Positions 4,952 through 6,788 of a stretch of DNA of 6,788 nt are shown piece after piece. This DNA comes from Candidatus Rifleibacteriota bacterium (GTDB lineage: Bacteria; UBP17; UBA6191; JACPRK01), in NCBI GenBank assembly GCA_016213865.1, contig JACQZL010000011.1, positions 1 through 6,788 on the forward strand, written 5' to 3'. A program made the translations under genes and the position numbers. The notes beneath the pieces were generated by a model. That model saw only the letters and a program-made list of their open reading frames with translations, had not been told where the DNA came from and did not search any database. Within the stretch, counting starts at the first letter, position 1. Each line of letters begins with the position of its first letter.

Positions 4952-6286
4952 ATGGCCACTTCGAAGAGGAAGACCTCGGTAACGGGAGCCTCAGCGCTCG
5001 CTTGTCTGGTGTTTCTGGCCGTTGCCATCATCGTGGGATGTGGTGGTAACGCCGGAGTCGACAACGGGACCATCACGGGCAAGGTCTACAGCAACTTCTC
5101 GAGAGGGGTTGCAGGCAGGGTGCCCGAATCGGGGGTGACGGTCGTCGCCCAGCGCGAGACCGATCCGCCCCAGGTCATCCGCACGGCCCTCAGCGATGCC
5201 AACGGTGAGTTCGTGTTGTCGGAGATCCCCGTCGGCGCCTATGTCATCGGCTACGCCAAGAACGGCTTCCAGACGATCGACACAGCCTCCGGCGCCACCG
5301 CCCAGCGGACCGCCGTCGGCAACCAGGTGCGCGTATTCGTCGAGCCGGGCTCGGTCGCCTTCGCGGCCGAGGTCACGCTGCGCAAGATGGCCGAGGTCGG
5401 CAACTCCACCGTGGTCATCACCGTGATGGACAACATCACCGGTCAGCCGGTCAATGACGCGACCGTCACCGTCGGTACCGCCACCACCTCCAACGGAGGC
5501 AACAACGGCGTCTACACCCTGGAGGTCCCGGTCAACGTCAACAACCCCGACGCTCCGTTCGGCCAGCCCAACAACACACTCGTCATCGTGACGGCCGATG
5601 GTTTCGAGGTCAGCAATTCGATCCGCGTGGTGCCGATCGCGGACCAGACCATCCGGCAGACCATCTCGCTCAATCCCGAGCCGGCCGCCATCAAGGGCAT
5701 CATCCGCATCACGCAGTACGAGCAGCTCTACAGCCGGGCCGCCATCCAGATCCGCGTGACCAACGCCAGCCTCAACACCCAGCAGCAGATCGCCGCGGAC
5801 GGCAGCTTCACCATCACCGTGCCCCGCAGCACCAGCTCGCTGACCCGCCAGTTCAACCTGGTCTTCACTCACCAGGGCCTCGAAACCTACACGCTGTCCA
5901 ACGTGGTCGCGCCGGTCGGCGGCGGCCGGACCCTCTCCCAGACCGTCGATATGCGCCCCCGCTTCGTGGATGTCGTGGGCTCGGTCATCGACAGCCTGGG
6001 CCAGGCGCCCAACAACCTCGGACCGGTGGCCGACACCGCGACCATCCCGCAGACCGGCCAGCAGTCGACCATCATCAACGGCACCTACACCATCCCGCGG
6101 GTACCCTGCGGCACCGACTTCGGCTCCGCCTCCAGCGGCGTGACCATCGAGATCCGGGTGTTCAACCCCTCGAGAATCAACGCCGGCCCGCCTGCCCGGA
6201 ACGGCATCGAAGAGGTGGCGACCGTGGCCAGCTTCCAGCCCCTGGCCGACAGCATCTTCACGGTGCCTCTCGTCAAGACCCAGTGA
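4952..6286 (+). CDS. Lipoprotein with carboxypeptidase-regulatory-like repeats (444 aa)
   Basis: A signal peptide with basic KRK at residues 5-7 leads to a lipobox Ile27-Val28-Gly29-Cys30, so Cys30 should be lipidated; Gly at +2 gives no inner-membrane retention signal of the enteric type. Residues about 39-112 match a carboxypeptidase regulatory-like (transthyretin-fold) domain: GTITGKVYS, a gap, ESGVTVVA, then DANGEFVLSEIPVGAYVI (about 82-99) and a KNGFQ turn. About 151-243 is a second, diverged unit (VVITVMDNITGQPVNDATVTV ... ADGFEV). About 245-335 (AAIKGIIRI ... ADGSFTITVP) and 339-400 (VVGSVIDSLGQ ... NGTYTIPRVPCG) look like further beta-sandwich units. One other cysteine, Cys386, lies in the mature chain. 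Such domains usually act as surface scaffolds or ligand-binding modules rather than enzymes. AGGA at 4937-4940 precedes the ATG at a long 11-nt spacing. The gene sits 65 nt upstream of a PorV-like gene, suggesting an outer-membrane partnership. Its exact role is unknown. Confidence 0.85.
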   Translation: MATSKRKTSVTGASALACLVFLAVAIIVGCGGNAGVDNGTITGKVYSNFSRGVAGRVPESGVTVVAQRETDPPQVIRTALSDANGEFVLSEIPVGAYVIGYAKNGFQTIDTASGATAQRTAVGNQVRVFVEPGSVAFAAEVTLRKMAEVGNSTVVITVMDNITGQPVNDATVTVGTATTSNGGNNGVYTLEVPVNVNNPDAPFGQPNNTLVIVTADGFEVSNSIRVVPIADQTIRQTISLNPEPAAIKGIIRITQYEQLYSRAAIQIRVTNASLNTQQQIAADGSFTITVPRSTSSLTRQFNLVFTHQGLETYTLSNVVAPVGGGRTLSQTVDMRPRFVDVVGSVIDSLGQAPNNLGPVADTATIPQTGQQSTIINGTYTIPRVPCGTDFGSASSGVTIEIRVFNPSRINAGPPARNGIEEVATVASFQPLADSIFTVPLVKTQ

Positions 6287-6288
6287 GC

Positions 6289-6330
6289 GGGACGAGCCCT
6301 CGTCGAAGTCTCATCGCCAGTCCTCGTCCC
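6289..6330 (+). other. Inverted repeat in the lipoprotein/PorV-like spacer
   Basis: GGGACGAG (6289-6296) and CTCGTCCC (6323-6330) are perfect 8-bp complements enclosing a 26-nt loop. A second CTCGTC (6299-6304) offers an alternative short hairpin with GACGAG. No T-tract follows, so it does not look like a terminator. It could adjust expression between the two genes, or be chance in GC-rich DNA. Confidence 0.25.
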
Positions 6331-6351
6331 GACAAGAACCAAGGAATCGAC

Positions 6352-6788
6352 ATGTCGACCTATCAGCGTGCTCTCGGCCTCTCCCGCGCGGCCACCGGCT
6401 CCGGCCGCTGGCTCAGGACGGCGCTCCTCGCCTCGCTGGTCGTGGCGCTCGTCCTGGCCGGACAGTCTCCGGTTCACGCCCAGGGCGGCGCGGCCTACCT
6501 CAAGATGGGCGTCGGGGCCCGGGCCATCGGCATGGGCGGCGCCTTCACGGCGGTCGCCGACGATGCCACCGCCCTCTACTGGAATCCCGCCGGCATAGCC
6601 AAGCTCCGCCGGGCCGAGGCCACCGCCATGCACGCCCAGCTCTCGCTGGATCGCGACTTCGACTTCGTCGGTTACGCCACGCCGGTCACCACCGGGTCGG
6701 GCGCCTGGGGCGCCAGTTACACCCGGTTCGCCGTCTCGGGCATCCCGGAGACGAAGGTCCGGCCGGGCACCAACGCCGCGCAACTCAC
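6352..6788 (+). CDS. PorV/PorQ family outer-membrane protein, N-terminal part (3' truncated)
   Basis: The ATG at 6352 is preceded by AAGGA (6341-6345) with a 6-nt spacer. Visible residues number 145 before the window edge. A long signal peptide has a basic/polar N-region to about Arg22, a hydrophobic core of about 24-37, and likely cleavage at VHA|QG after Ala43. The segment 50-81 (LKMGVGARAIGMGGAFTAVA, then DDATALYWNPAG) is the hallmark N-terminal motif of PorV/PorQ and UPF0164 beta-barrel proteins, which are FadL-like in fold. The strand-like stretches that follow (ATAMHAQLSLDRDFDFVGYA, GAWGASYTRFAVSG) fit the start of an outer-membrane barrel. In Bacteroidota, PorV shuttles type IX secretion cargo; in other phyla most family members have no known role, so type IX function should not be assumed. 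It is probably co-transcribed with the upstream lipoprotein. Confidence 0.88.
   Translation, partial: MSTYQRALGLSRAATGSGRWLRTALLASLVVALVLAGQSPVHAQGGAAYLKMGVGARAIGMGGAFTAVADDATALYWNPAGIAKLRRAEATAMHAQLSLDRDFDFVGYATPVTTGSGAWGASYTRFAVSGIPETKVRPGTNAAQL

Noticed and set aside
4536..4982. 148-codon + frame running from the end of the 892-aa gene through the gap into the lipoprotein gene
   Set aside because: It crosses the terminator and the palindrome, overlaps real genes at both ends, and has no ribosome binding site.
6085..6783. 232-codon minus-strand frame opposite the PorV-like gene
   Set aside because: Antisense shadow. The + strand shows the family's N-terminal motif and a signal peptide.

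Overview
The window comes from a GC-rich, double-membraned (diderm) bacterium, probably uncultured. It carries five protein genes, all on the + strand. The outer envelope is inferred from a lipoprotein and from a PorV/PorQ-type outer-membrane protein. PorV-like proteins are common in the FCB group and in several GC-rich candidate phyla (for example Eisenbacteria-like lineages). The visible promoter candidates look like ordinary sigma-70 sites rather than the Bacteroidota -33/-7 type. Both points fit a GC-rich FCB-like or candidate-phylum genome, but I cannot fix the taxon.

Layout. (1) 1-948: C-terminal part of dnaX (DNA polymerase III gamma/tau), cut by the left edge: end of the oligomerisation domain, a long Ala/Pro linker, and the tau-specific C-terminal domain. 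(2) 949-1145: a 197-nt gap with a weak terminator-like hairpin and a set of overlapping stems that could form a switching leader. (3) 1146-1817: a 223-aa exported, mostly helical, charged protein of unknown function, closed by a strong intrinsic terminator (1843-1875). (4) 1886-2052: a sigma-70-like promoter and a 5' leader of about 130 nt holding two tiny ORFs whose stops overlap the next start. (5) 2053-4731: an 892-aa exported protein with an 18-bp/6-aa tandem repeat (D/V-D-S/W-Q-Q-N) near the mature N-terminus, helical blocks, an Asn/Gly segment, a Gln-rich helix and a single cysteine. I do not recognise a family. It ends in a strong terminator (4756-4787). (6) 4788-4840: a 25-bp near-perfect palindrome abutting that terminator, resembling a REP/RAYT-type mobile palindromic repeat. 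(7) 4843-4871: a second promoter candidate. (8) 4952-6286: a 444-aa lipoprotein made of carboxypeptidase-regulatory-like/transthyretin-like beta-sandwich repeats. (9) 6352 to the right edge: N-terminal 145 residues of a PorV/PorQ (UPF0164-like) outer-membrane barrel, probably co-transcribed with the lipoprotein.

How the parts relate. Apart from dnaX, every gene encodes an exported or envelope protein. The terminators and promoters split the region into at least three transcription units: dnaX with or without the 223-aa gene, the 892-aa gene, and lipoprotein plus PorV-like gene. The last pair is the best case for a joint function, at the outer membrane. The two exported orphans may be envelope or extracellular factors, but nothing in the sequence fixes their role. 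There are no tRNA or rRNA genes, transposase genes or CRISPR arrays that I can see.
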